Of a stretch of 16,898 bases of DNA, positions 1 to 7,667 are shown piece after piece (within the stretch, counting starts at the first letter, position 1; each line of letters begins with the position of its first letter). Source of the DNA: Azonexaceae bacterium. GTDB taxonomy: Bacteria > Pseudomonadota > Gammaproteobacteria > Burkholderiales > Rhodocyclaceae. Below the pieces are notes generated by a model. That model saw only the letters and a list, made by a program, of their open reading frames with translations, was not told where the DNA came from and ran no database searches. A program made the position numbers and the translations under genes. The stretch is taken from assembly GCA_009469685.1 (NCBI GenBank), contig SSTA01000255.1:1-16898 (forward strand). The letters run 5' to 3'.

Positions 1-1810
1 ATTTTCCCCGCAGGAAGAATCCGTCCAGCTCCGCCATCGACCATGCCAGCCAAGTAGGCCGACCGTGATTGCACTGCCCGGCTCTTTCGGTCTCTTCCAT
101 CTGGCGGAGGAGGGCGTTCATCTCCGGCAGGGTGAGCGGGCGGTGGGCGCGGACGGCGCCGTGACAGGCCATGGTGGCGAGCAATTCGTTGCGTCGGGCG
201 GCGGCGAGCTGAGTGATCCCGTGCTCGCGCAATTCGGCGATGAGTGAGCGGGCCAGTGCGGCCGGGTCGCCGGCCTGGAGGAGAGCGGGGACCGAGCGCA
301 CGCCAAGCTGGCCGGGACCTAGCGGGGCGATGGCAAATCCGAGTTCGGCCAGGGCTTCTCCGTGCTCCTCCACCGCAGCGATGTCCAGAGGATCGGCGGA
401 AAAAACTGCCGGGATGAGCAGGGCTTGGGTGGCGACCTGACGGGAGTCGAAGGCGGTCTTGAGTTTTTCGTAAAGTATGCGTTCGTGGGCGGCGTGCATG
501 TCGACGACGATGAGCCCGGCGGCGTTCTGGGCCAGGATGTAGATGCCGTGGAGCTGGCCGAGGGCATATCCCAGCGGGGGCGGACCAGCGCTTTCCGTGG
601 TGGGGAGAGCGGGCGGTTGAACGGCTGGCGTGGAGAGGGAAGCCGCTTCGACGGAGGCGCGGGCGAAGGCCAGGTACGCTGCTGCTGCAGGTTCGTTGAC
701 CGCGAGACTGCCCTGTCGCGATGGCCCGTAGGACGGTCCGCGGTAGCCCGGTGGCGGCAGGTGGCTTGCGGGCGGGGCGCCTTCGCCCAGGTCGGCGGGG
801 GTCGGCGAAGCCGCCTGGGCCGTCGCTAGGGGATTTGCCAGGGTGCGCCCGACGGCGTGATAGACAAACTGATGCACCGCCCGGGAATCCCGGAAGCGCA
901 CCTCGGTCTTGGCGGGATGGACGTTGACGTCAACCAGGCCGGGATCAAGTCTTAGGAAGAGACAGATCTGGGGCTGGCGGTGGCCGTGCAGGACATCCTG
1001 ATAGGCCTCCCGTACAGCATGGGTGAGGACCCGGTCGCGTACGAATCGGCCATTGACGAAAAGGTACTGGCCATCCTTGGCTTCCGAGGCGCGGGTGGGG
1101 TCGATGATCAAGCCCGCGAGGGCGAGGTGGTCTCCGGCCCCGGTTGCCAGAGGGCGTGCGGCCGCGACGAATTCCCGGCCCAGGATGTCGGCGATGCGGC
1201 GTTCGAAATCGGCGGGAGGGAGCTGCAGGTTGGTGCGGCCATTGTGGCTGAGACTGAAGGCCACATCCGGGCGAGTCAGGGCGATGCGTTTGACTGCTTC
1301 CGCGCAGTGGGCGAATTCCGTGCCTTCGGCTTTGAGGAATTTGCGCCGGGCCGGGGTGTTGAAATAGAGGTCGCGCATTTCCACCACGGTGCCCGCCATC
1401 AACGCGGCGGGTTCCGGGGCGGCAGCGGGATTTCCGGAGAGCTTCCAGGCGTGGGAGGCGCCGCGCTCGCGGCTGGTGAGGGTGAGGCGCGCGACGGAGG
1501 CGACCGAGGCCAGAGCCTCGCCGCGAAAACCCAGGGTGCCCACCCGCTCGAGATCCTCCAAGGAGGCGATCTTGGAGGTGGCATGGCGGGTCAGGGCCAG
1601 GGCCAGTTCGTCCTTGGCGATGCCTACGCCGTCGTCGGTGACGCGGATGCCCTTGACGCCTCCCTCTTCGAGGGCGACCTGGATGACCGTAGCCCCGGCG
1701 TCGAGGCTGTTCTCCAGCAGTTCCTTGAGGACCGATGCCGGCCGCTCGACGACTTCGCCGGCTGCGATCTGGCTGACCAGCAGGTCGGGCAGGGGGCGGA
1801 TGGAGGGCAT
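1..1810 (-). CDS. mutL: DNA mismatch repair protein MutL (3' end at window edge)
   Basis: MutL couples MutS mismatch recognition to strand removal. The minus frame from ATG at 1810 is open for 603 codons to the left edge. It ends FFLRGK, and the next base is T, so the stop is probably just outside. The N-terminal GHKL ATPase shows KELLENSLDAGA (Glu30, Asn34), DDGVGI (59-64), RHATSKI (75-81) and GFRGEAL (94-100). The C-terminal domain carries DMHAAHERILYE (437-448), which fits the endonuclease motif DQHA(X)2E(X)4E with Met for Gln. It also has ACHGAVRA (Cys549) and CNHGRPT (Cys580). This is therefore the latent-endonuclease type found in bacteria without MutH, not the E. coli type. The middle linker is Pro/Ala-rich. 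It is divergent from dedA. There is no good ribosome site, and a TATAAT lies six bases before the ATG. Confidence 0.96.
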   Translation of the reverse strand, partial: MPSIRPLPDLLVSQIAAGEVVERPASVLKELLENSLDAGATVIQVALEEGGVKGIRVTDDGVGIAKDELALALTRHATSKIASLEDLERVGTLGFRGEALASVASVARLTLTSRERGASHAWKLSGNPAAAPEPAALMAGTVVEMRDLYFNTPARRKFLKAEGTEFAHCAEAVKRIALTRPDVAFSLSHNGRTNLQLPPADFERRIADILGREFVAAARPLATGAGDHLALAGLIIDPTRASEAKDGQYLFVNGRFVRDRVLTHAVREAYQDVLHGHRQPQICLFLRLDPGLVDVNVHPAKTEVRFRDSRAVHQFVYHAVGRTLANPLATAQAASPTPADLGEGAPPASHLPPPGYRGPSYGPSRQGSLAVNEPAAAAYLAFARASVEAASLSTPAVQPPALPTTESAGPPPLGYALGQLHGIYILAQNAAGLIVVDMHAAHERILYEKLKTAFDSRQVATQALLIPAVFSADPLDIAAVEEHGEALAELGFAIAPLGPGQLGVRSVPALLQAGDPAALARSLIAELREHGITQLAAARRNELLATMACHGAVRAHRPLTLPEMNALLRQMEETERAGQCNHGRPTWLAWSMAELDGFFLRGK

Positions 1811-1816
1811 GGCGGG

Positions 1817-1822
1817 ATTATA
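1817..1822 (-). promoter_or_regulatory. Candidate -10 element of mutL
   Basis: The minus strand reads TATAAT, then six bases, then the mutL ATG. Transcription would begin at or next to the start codon, so the mRNA could be leaderless. No convincing -35 hexamer lies at the usual distance, and no strong Shine-Dalgarno precedes the ATG. Confidence 0.5.
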
Positions 1823-1830
1823 CCTTGGGG

Positions 1831-1836
1831 TAGAAT
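1831..1836 (+). promoter_or_regulatory. Candidate -10 element upstream of dedA
   Basis: TAGAAT on the plus strand lies about 90 bases before the dedA start, in the mutL/dedA divergent gap. The same hexamer recurs at other gene starts in this window. No clear -35 is seen. Confidence 0.35.
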
Positions 1837-1928
1837 GGCGCATTTTCAGGCGAAGAAAGACGGGGCGCGTCTCCACCGCTTTCGGTCCTGGATTGTCCGC
1901 CTCTGTTGTTTCCCTTCCCGCGTAGGCC

Positions 1929-2582
1929 ATGGAATTCCTCGCCCAGTTTCTCGATATCGTGCTTCACCTCGACAAGCATCTCGCCGTGATGGTCCAGCAG
2001 TACGGGCTTTGGATCTATGCCATCCTTTTCATCATCATTTTTTCCGAGACCGGCTTTGTCGTCTTTCCCTTCCTGCCCGGGGATTCGCTCCTGTTCGTCG
2101 CCGGGGCCCTGGCAGCGATCGGCGAGGGAGGGATGGACATCGGCGTATTGATGGCGGTGCTCGCGGTGGCGGCGGTTTCCGGCAATACGGTGAATTATCA
2201 GATCGGCCGCATTCTTGGGCCCAAGGTGTTCCACTGGGAGGGGTCGAGGTTTTTCAACCGCGACGCTTTGGTCAAGACCCATGCCTTTTACGAGCGGCAC
2301 GGCGGCAAGACCTTGGTGATTTCCCGCTTCCTGCCGCTATTCCGGACCTTCGCTCCTTTCGTGGCGGGAATCGGCGAAATGACCTATGCGCGCTTTACCG
2401 TCTTCAACGTCATCGGTGCTGTGAGCTGGGTAGTCTCCCTCTGCCTGCTCGGCTACTGGTTCGGGAACTTCCCCTGGATCAAGCGCAACCTGTCGGTAGT
2501 CATCGTGGGCATCATCGTGCTCTCCCTGGTGCCGCTCATCGTCGGATACGTCAAGGCGCGCCAAGCCAAGGCTCCCGGCTAA
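1929..2582 (+). CDS. DedA family membrane protein
   Basis: This is a 217-aa multi-pass inner-membrane protein of the DedA/VTT (SNARE-associated) family. Members are linked to undecaprenyl-phosphate or phospholipid transport and membrane homeostasis. The sequence shows the family's acidic pair (Glu40 in FSETGF, Asp52 in LPGD). It also has the conserved basic block YERHGGKTLVISRFLPLFR with Arg133 and Arg139, followed by P..AG....M....F...N..GA..W. Length matches the family. The start ATG fits the amphipathic N-terminus (MEFLAQFLDIVLHLDKHLA). It is divergent from mutL, and a lipoprotein gene follows after 21 bases, so the two may be co-transcribed. The transported substrate cannot be told from sequence. 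Confidence 0.92.
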   Translation: MEFLAQFLDIVLHLDKHLAVMVQQYGLWIYAILFIIIFSETGFVVFPFLPGDSLLFVAGALAAIGEGGMDIGVLMAVLAVAAVSGNTVNYQIGRILGPKVFHWEGSRFFNRDALVKTHAFYERHGGKTLVISRFLPLFRTFAPFVAGIGEMTYARFTVFNVIGAVSWVVSLCLLGYWFGNFPWIKRNLSVVIVGIIVLSLVPLIVGYVKARQAKAPG

Positions 2583-2603
2583 GTCGCCCCCGAGGCTGCT
2601 CCT

Positions 2604-3320
2604 GTGCGCCGTCATTCGATGCGCTACCTCGTCTTCCTGTTGGCGGTCACCCTGGCCGGATGCGCGACCAAGATCGGTCGCGACGGTCACCGGGATACTG
2701 CCTTCGACGCCAAGTATCTCGCCAAGAGCGAAATCGACCGGATTGCCGATACCACCCGAACCGAGGTCTATGGCAGCCTCATGCTGCTGGCCGACAAGCT
2801 CTATCGCCGCAATCCGCGGGAATGGAAGAAGGTTGGATTGGCCAGCCGCGAGGAAGCGATCGAGCGGCTCAAGTGGCGGGCGGTTCTGCCGGCCGAGTTG
2901 GAAGGTCGGCGCGAAGGGCCGGCCGCCTTGCTCGCCTTCCGCGAGGATTACGGCGGTGATCGCGTCGCAGCGCTGATGCTCGGTTTGCTGACCATGGCTG
3001 ATGCGGCTTTCGAATACAAGGAAGAATTCTTTCTGCTCGATAGCCTGGACGAGCAGAAGTTCTACAATTTCGCCCGCAACGTGGAAATCGCGGTCTGGAA
3101 ACTGTCCGCCACGCGGGATGGATCCGGCGAGCCCCTCCTGCTCTCCAACGAACTCGACCCAGCCAACCGCAATCTGTCGTTCGAGCGCGAATTCGGGCGC
3201 CTGATCGGCATCCTGGATTTTTTCTCGCGGGTCATGGCGGATAAAAACGGACGTACCGTCACCCGCTTCACCCAGTCCCTCGCGACGGCCCTCTTTCTTC
3301 CCGTAGGCTTGCTCAAATGA
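2604..3320 (+). CDS. Putative lipoprotein of unknown function
   Basis: I do not recognise a family for this 238-aa protein. It has a type II signal peptide: a basic N-terminus, a hydrophobic stretch RYLVFLLAVTLAGC and a lipobox with Cys20 as the lipidation site. The mature part is rich in charged helical sequence (for example LLADKLYRRNPREWKKVG), with a hydrophobic patch near 125-135. It is probably anchored in the outer membrane facing the periplasm. The chosen start is GTG at 2604, with GAGG eight bases upstream; ATG at 2619 would still give a full signal peptide. The stop overlaps the purN start (ATGA), so translation is probably coupled to purN, although nothing in the protein suggests purine metabolism. 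Confidence 0.8.
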   Translation: MRRHSMRYLVFLLAVTLAGCATKIGRDGHRDTAFDAKYLAKSEIDRIADTTRTEVYGSLMLLADKLYRRNPREWKKVGLASREEAIERLKWRAVLPAELEGRREGPAALLAFREDYGGDRVAALMLGLLTMADAAFEYKEEFFLLDSLDEQKFYNFARNVEIAVWKLSATRDGSGEPLLLSNELDPANRNLSFEREFGRLIGILDFFSRVMADKNGRTVTRFTQSLATALFLPVGLLK

Positions 3321-3964
3321 AACAGATCGTCATCCTCATCTCCGGTCGGGGCAGCAATATGGAGGCGCTGATTCGGGCGCGGGACCAGGGCCAACTTCCG
3401 GCGAACATTGCTGCCGTGATCAGCAACCGCCCGGATGCAGCGGGGTTGGCAACGGCCGCCGCGGCAGGGATCGCTACCAGCGTTCTGGATCATCGTAGCT
3501 TCGCCGACCGTGATCGGTTCGACGCCGCGCTGGCCGAGACCATCGACCGTCACGCACCGGATCTGGTCATCCTGGCGGGTTTCATGCGCATTCTCGGCGA
3601 GGCTTTCGTCCGGCGCTACGAGGGGCGGCTCCTCAATATCCATCCCTCGCTGCTCCCGGCCTTCCCTGGACTCCATACCCATCGCCGGGCTCTCGAGGAG
3701 GGGGTCCGCATCCATGGCTGCACGGTCCATTTCGTGACACCGGCCCTCGACCATGGACCGGTCGTCATCCAGGCCGCCGTCCCGGTCCTCGACGGCGACG
3801 ATGAGGCATCCCTCGCCGCACGCGTTCTCGTCCAGGAGCACCGAATCTTTCCGCGGGCGGTACGCTGGTTTGTCGAGGACCGTCTATCTCTCCTTTCCGG
3901 CCGGGTTTCCGTTGCCGGCGGCCAGCAGGGAGGCGCCAGCCTGACGGCGCCGGAGCTTGCCTGA
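3317..3964 (+). CDS. purN: Phosphoribosylglycinamide formyltransferase (PurN)
   Basis: PurN transfers the formyl group of 10-formyl-tetrahydrofolate to GAR, the third step of de novo purine synthesis, in the cytosol. The 215-aa product has the N-terminal phosphate loop ISGRGSNMEAL (GRGSN at 10-14). The catalytic triad is Asn107 and His109 in LLNIHPSLLPAFPG, and Asp145 in LDHGP. Length is close to E. coli PurN (212 aa). The ATG overlaps the stop of the preceding lipoprotein gene as ATGA, and the DUF3108 gene starts five bases after its own stop. It therefore sits inside a tightly packed run rather than beside other purine genes. Confidence 0.96.
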   Translation: MKQIVILISGRGSNMEALIRARDQGQLPANIAAVISNRPDAAGLATAAAAGIATSVLDHRSFADRDRFDAALAETIDRHAPDLVILAGFMRILGEAFVRRYEGRLLNIHPSLLPAFPGLHTHRRALEEGVRIHGCTVHFVTPALDHGPVVIQAAVPVLDGDDEASLAARVLVQEHRIFPRAVRWFVEDRLSLLSGRVSVAGGQQGGASLTAPELA

Positions 3965-3969
3965 CGGTC

Positions 3970-4950
3970 ATGCCCATAGCGCTTGTGGCGGCTCTGCTGG
4001 GTTCTCTGTCGATCCACGCGGCCGCGCTCTTTCTGCCCGAGGTCGATCTTTCTCCGGCGCCTGAGCCACCGCCGCTGACTGCCGAACTGATCCCGCCGCC
4101 CCAGTTGCCCGAGGCGCCTCCGGTCAAGCCGGCGGAGCCGCCGCCGAAACCCCGGCCGGTTCCGCGGCGGCCGGCCGCCGCGCCGGTGGCCGCGGCCCAG
4201 ACGCCTGCAACGCCGGTGAATTCCGAACCGCAGCCGGTTCATCCACAGCCCGAACCCGCAGTCGAACCCGTGGGCTCAGCCGCAAAGACCGCGCCTTCAG
4301 CACCCGCACTTCCGGCCACTCCGGTCCTGGCGGCCAGCGGCCGCGTGCGTTATGCGGTCTATCGGGGTGACCGGGGATTCGAAGTCGGACGGGCCGAGCA
4401 CGCTTGGGAATTTGCCGATGGAAATTACCGCGTCACCACCCTGACCGAGACGTCCGGCCTGGTCGCGCTGTTCAAGTCCGTCCGGGTCGAATTGGAGAGC
4501 AGTGGAACGCTCACGGCCCAGGGTTTGCGTCCGGATCGTTTCATCACCCGGCGCAACGGTGCGGAAACCCGGGAAACTGCCGAATTCGACTGGTCCGCCG
4601 GCGAGGCAGTCCTGGCTCGGGATGGCAGCCGGCGCGCCATCGCCGCGGGCGCCCAGGACTTGGCCTCCTTCTATTACCAGCTCGCCTATCTGCCTCGCCT
4701 CGACGAAGGCGTCGCCTTGACCGTCGTGAGCGGTCGCAAGGTCGAGCGTTACCGCTTCGATTCCCTCGGCGAAGAGGAGGTGACCGTTCCCGCCGGTACC
4801 TTCCGCACCCTGCACCTGCGCGTGCAGACCGATTCGGTGACCGAACTGTGGCTGGCTCCCGACCGCGGTTTGCTCCCGGTGAAAATTCGCCATTCCGACA
4901 AGAAGGGCGAGGCCTTCGAAGAACACGCCGTCGAACTGGGACGCCCATGA
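3970..4950 (+). CDS. DUF3108 protein with TonB-like anchor and Pro-rich linker
   Basis: The 326-aa product has three parts. Residues 3-22 are one hydrophobic segment containing Ser12 and His16, spaced like the Ser-x3-His of the TonB transmembrane helix. Residues 25-115 are a Pro/Ala-rich linker with PP and KP runs, like a periplasm-spanning segment. Residues 116-326 match DUF3108: VRYAVYRGDRGFEVGRAEHAW, later FYYQLAYLPRL, the VPAGTF block and ELWLAPDRGLLPVKIRH. The protein is probably anchored in the inner membrane with the beta-rich domain in the periplasm. The function of DUF3108 is unknown to me. It starts five bases after purN and its stop overlaps the next start as ATGA. Confidence 0.85.
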   Translation: MPIALVAALLGSLSIHAAALFLPEVDLSPAPEPPPLTAELIPPPQLPEAPPVKPAEPPPKPRPVPRRPAAAPVAAAQTPATPVNSEPQPVHPQPEPAVEPVGSAAKTAPSAPALPATPVLAASGRVRYAVYRGDRGFEVGRAEHAWEFADGNYRVTTLTETSGLVALFKSVRVELESSGTLTAQGLRPDRFITRRNGAETRETAEFDWSAGEAVLARDGSRRAIAAGAQDLASFYYQLAYLPRLDEGVALTVVSGRKVERYRFDSLGEEEVTVPAGTFRTLHLRVQTDSVTELWLAPDRGLLPVKIRHSDKKGEAFEEHAVELGRP

Positions 4951-6209
4951 AAACCCGTTTTACCCCTGCTCTTTTTGCCCACGCCGAACGCCTGCTGGGC
5001 GAGCTCCTGCGCTTCGAGTATCCCGCCGATGGCGTCGTCTCCCGGTATTTTCGCGAACATCGGGAGCTGGGCCACGGAGACCGTGGCTTCGTCGCCGAAT
5101 CGGTGTTTGCCGTCCTCAGGCGCCGGCGCAGCCTGGCAGCCCGCTGCGGTGCCGATGTCTCGTCCCGGCGGATGCTGCTCGCGGCGCTGGTCGTCGTCTT
5201 CGGCTGGAACCGTCGCCAGCTCGAACCCGTCTTGCGGGCGAGCGAGGCGGACTGGCTGGGAGAGGTCAAGGGATTCGATCCGGCGACTATGACCCCGGCA
5301 GAGCGCGCCGATATGCCCGATTGGCTGTTCGAGTCGCTGGTGCGGCAATACGGCGTGGAAGAAACGCTTGCCTTGGCCGCTGCGCTCAATCAGCCGGCGC
5401 CCCTGGATCTGCGGGTCAATGCTCTCAAGGCCGAACGCGCAGCCGTCATCGCCCGCTTTGCTGCCGACGGTCTCGGCGCGTTGGCAGGGGAGTTTTCCCC
5501 CTGGGCGATCCGCCTCGACGGCAAGCCGGCCGTGGCCCGGCATCCCCTCTTTCTCGAAGGCGCGGTCGAGGTCCAGGATGAGGGAAGCCAGCTCCTCGGG
5601 CTCCTGTTGGCGCCACGACGGGGCGAAATGGTGGTGGATTTCTGTGCCGGAGCCGGTGGCAAGACCCTCCTCCTCGGTGCCCTCATGAAGAACACAGGCA
5701 GGCTTTATGCCTTCGATGTTTCCGACCGGCGCCTCGCCAATCTGAAGCCGCGGCTTGCCCGCTCGGGCCTGTCCAACGTCCATCCGGTCCGCATCGAGCA
5801 TGAGCGCGACCCGCGCGTGCGGCGCCTGGCCGGTAAGGCTGACCGGGTGCTGGTGGATGCTCCCTGTTCGGGCCTCGGCACCCTGCGCCGCAATCCCGAT
5901 CTCAAGTGGCGCCAGGGAGAAGCGGCGATCGCCGAACTGACCGCCAAGCAGGGGGCGATCCTGACCGCTGCGGCCACCCTGGTCCGCCCCGGCGGCCGTT
6001 TGGTCTACGCGACCTGCAGTTTGTTGGCGGCTGAGAACGATGCCGTGGTCGATGGCTTCCTGGCCGAGCATCCCGCTTTCCAGCCGCTCTCCGCCGGAGA
6101 CATTCTCGCCCGTCAGGAGATTGCCCTGGAAGGCGACCGCCTGCGGCTCCTCCCCCACCGTCATGGCTGTGATGGCTTCTTCGCAGCGGTCCTCGAGAGG
6201 GCGTCATGA
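4947..6209 (+). CDS. RsmB/NOP family SAM-dependent RNA 5-methylcytosine methyltransferase
   Basis: The 420-aa cytosolic enzyme is predicted to methylate cytosine C5 in RNA. Residues 1-140 resemble the NusB-like N-terminal domain of RsmB. The catalytic domain has SAM motif I DFCAGAGGKT (231-240), motif IV DAPCSGLGTLRRNPDLKW with Cys307, and motif VI YATCSLLAAEN with the second catalytic Cys357. Length is near E. coli RsmB (429 aa). The frame is open far upstream, but ATG 4947 overlaps the DUF3108 stop (ATGA) and gives the conserved N-terminus. Many betaproteobacteria have another rsmB next to fmt, so this may be a paralogue with a different target. I leave the symbol open. Confidence 0.92.
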   Translation: MKTRFTPALFAHAERLLGELLRFEYPADGVVSRYFREHRELGHGDRGFVAESVFAVLRRRRSLAARCGADVSSRRMLLAALVVVFGWNRRQLEPVLRASEADWLGEVKGFDPATMTPAERADMPDWLFESLVRQYGVEETLALAAALNQPAPLDLRVNALKAERAAVIARFAADGLGALAGEFSPWAIRLDGKPAVARHPLFLEGAVEVQDEGSQLLGLLLAPRRGEMVVDFCAGAGGKTLLLGALMKNTGRLYAFDVSDRRLANLKPRLARSGLSNVHPVRIEHERDPRVRRLAGKADRVLVDAPCSGLGTLRRNPDLKWRQGEAAIAELTAKQGAILTAAATLVRPGGRLVYATCSLLAAENDAVVDGFLAEHPAFQPLSAGDILARQEIALEGDRLRLLPHRHGCDGFFAAVLERAS

Positions 6210-7465
6210 ACGACAAACAAACTCTGAAGCTGCTGTCCGAACTGTGGTCCGATTTGCGGGACCCGGATTTCGTCTGGCAAGTGCTGGCCCTGCTGATCAG
6301 TATCGGGCTGGCGGCCCTCGTTGCCCGGGCGTGGCGCAATCGTGGCGGCGAGCGGCGGGACACGATCCATGCCGCCGGTTCCCGTCTCGCCTTTCCGCTC
6401 ACCGCCATGGCCCTGGTGGGCGTTGCCCAGCTTGTCCTGCGGAACTTCACCCACATCAATCTGCTCAAGGTGGCGATGCCGCTGCTGGGCTCCATGGCCC
6501 TCGTGCGCAGTGTCGTCTATGTCCTGCGGCGCAGTTTTCCCGAGGCCGGTTGGCTGGCCACCTGGGAAAGATTGCTCGCCTTCGTCGTCTGGGGCTGGCT
6601 GGCGCTCTATATCACCGACTTGGCTCCCACCGTCATCCAGGCCCTGGAGCAGGTCAGCTTTTCGGTGGGCAAACAATCCCTAGACCTGTGGATGATCCTG
6701 CACGGGCTGGTCACCGTCTTCCTCACCGTGGTCGCCGCCCTCTGGTTCGGGGGCCTGGTCGAGGGCCGTCTGATGGGCCTGCCCCACCTCGATACCAGCC
6801 TGCGCATCGTCGCCGTCCGGGTGGTGAAGGCCCTGCTCACGGTCTTCGCCCTGCTCGTCAGCCTGACTTTGGTGGGCATAGACATGACCGCCCTGTCGGT
6901 GTTCACCGGTGCGCTTGGGGTCGGGCTCGGCCTCGGGCTGCAGAAGATCGCCAGCAATTACGTGGCGGGCTTCATCATCCTGCTCGACCGTTCGATCCGT
7001 ATCGGCAATCCGGTTCAGGCCGACGCCAATACTTCAGGCGTGGTGACCCAGATCACCACCCGCTATACCGTGCTGCGCAGCGGCGGGGGCGTCGAGTACA
7101 TCGTTCCCAACGAAATGCTGGTCAGCAATATTGTCCAGAACCAGACCTATTCGGATTCCAAGGTGCGCGTCGCCACCGCTGTAGGCGTCGCCTACGGGAG
7201 CGATCTCGACCGCGTGCGGGAAGTCCTGGTGGAGGTCGCCCGCGCCCACCCTCGGGTGCTCGCCGATCCTTCTCCCGGCGTTGCCCTTCTGCGCTTCGGC
7301 GACAGCAGCCTGGACCTGGAACTTGGGTTCTGGATCGACGATCCGGAAGAGGGCATGGGCAATGTCCGTTCGGAAATCAACTTCGCGATCTGGCGGGCGT
7401 TCCGCGAGCACCGGATCGACATCCCCTTTCCGCAACGGGAAGTGCGGCTGCTGCAAAAAGAATAA
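6206..7465 (+). CDS. MscS-family mechanosensitive ion channel
   Basis: The 419-aa inner-membrane protein is probably a tension-gated channel that releases solutes after hypo-osmotic shock. Several hydrophobic segments cover residues 22-40, 62-106, 122-140 and 160-225. The pore-lining helix is the Gly/Ala/Leu-rich GALGVGLGLGLQKIASNY (235-252), followed by VAGFIILLDRSIRIG, the most diagnostic block of the family. A cytosolic beta domain follows, with VPNEMLVSNIVQN. It is longer than E. coli MscS (286 aa) because of extra N-terminal membrane helices. The start overlaps the methyltransferase stop (ATGA). It is the last plus-strand gene of the run. Confidence 0.94.
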   Translation: MNDKQTLKLLSELWSDLRDPDFVWQVLALLISIGLAALVARAWRNRGGERRDTIHAAGSRLAFPLTAMALVGVAQLVLRNFTHINLLKVAMPLLGSMALVRSVVYVLRRSFPEAGWLATWERLLAFVVWGWLALYITDLAPTVIQALEQVSFSVGKQSLDLWMILHGLVTVFLTVVAALWFGGLVEGRLMGLPHLDTSLRIVAVRVVKALLTVFALLVSLTLVGIDMTALSVFTGALGVGLGLGLQKIASNYVAGFIILLDRSIRIGNPVQADANTSGVVTQITTRYTVLRSGGGVEYIVPNEMLVSNIVQNQTYSDSKVRVATAVGVAYGSDLDRVREVLVEVARAHPRVLADPSPGVALLRFGDSSLDLELGFWIDDPEEGMGNVRSEINFAIWRAFREHRIDIPFPQREVRLLQKE

Positions 7466-7485
7466 ACCCACCCTGGAGGGTGGGT
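7455..7485 (-). terminator. Intrinsic terminator of the 57/51-aa operon
   Basis: ACCCACCC (7466-7473) and GGGTGGGT (7478-7485) form an 8-bp stem with a 4-nt loop. On the minus strand it is followed by TTTATTCTTTTT, so it ends transcription coming from 7502-7841. On the plus strand there is no T-run, but the stem may still help stop mscS transcripts. Confidence 0.75.
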
Positions 7486-7501
7486 CGGCGGGGCGGGGAT
7501 T

Positions 7502-7657
7502 TCAGCGAGTTTCGGTCAGGCCCCGGTGGAAGGCAGCTTCGGCTCTTGCGCGCCGTCGTTTTTCCAGGTGGCGCTGGGCATGGGCCATGCGGGCTTCGAT
7601 GCCCTCCGGCCGGTAAGTGCTGCTTCCGCCCGGTCCGGGGCGCTTGTGTCGTTCCAT
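7502..7657 (-). CDS. Small basic protein, 51 aa, unknown
   Basis: The family is not recognised. The 51-aa product starts MERHKRPGPGGSSTYRPEG and has a basic, helix-prone second half (ARMAHAQRHLEKRRRARAE). No membrane segment or signal peptide is seen, so it is probably cytosolic. The high Arg/His content would suit nucleic-acid or acidic-partner binding, but that is a guess. The ATG at 7657 has GAGGGGA five bases upstream, overlapping the stop of the 57-aa ORF. The two are ten bases apart, and a terminator follows. The frame stays open upstream in a longer version, which I reject because it lacks a ribosome site and overlaps the 57-aa gene. Confidence 0.6.
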   Translation of the reverse strand: MERHKRPGPGGSSTYRPEGIEARMAHAQRHLEKRRRARAEAAFHRGLTETR

Positions 7658-7667
7658 GAATTTCCCC

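Noticed and set aside
980..2959. Very long plus-strand open frame (659 codons) opposite mutL and across dedA
   Set aside because: It runs antisense to clear MutL motifs and overlaps DedA and the lipoprotein in another frame. It is low in hydrophobic structure and typical of GC-rich shadow frames.
4060..4320. Possible tandem DNA repeat in the Pro/Ala-rich stretch
   Set aside because: The similarity comes from repeated Pro and Ala codons; no fixed repeat unit is seen.
4404..4946. Upstream extension of the RNA methyltransferase frame
   Set aside because: It would overlap almost half of the DUF3108 gene, is Arg-rich and lacks homology; ATG 4947 gives the family N-terminus.
4749..6164. Minus-strand open frame of 471 codons opposite the RNA methyltransferase
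   Set aside because: The plus strand has all methyltransferase motifs and coupled starts; the minus frame shows no domain or ribosome site.
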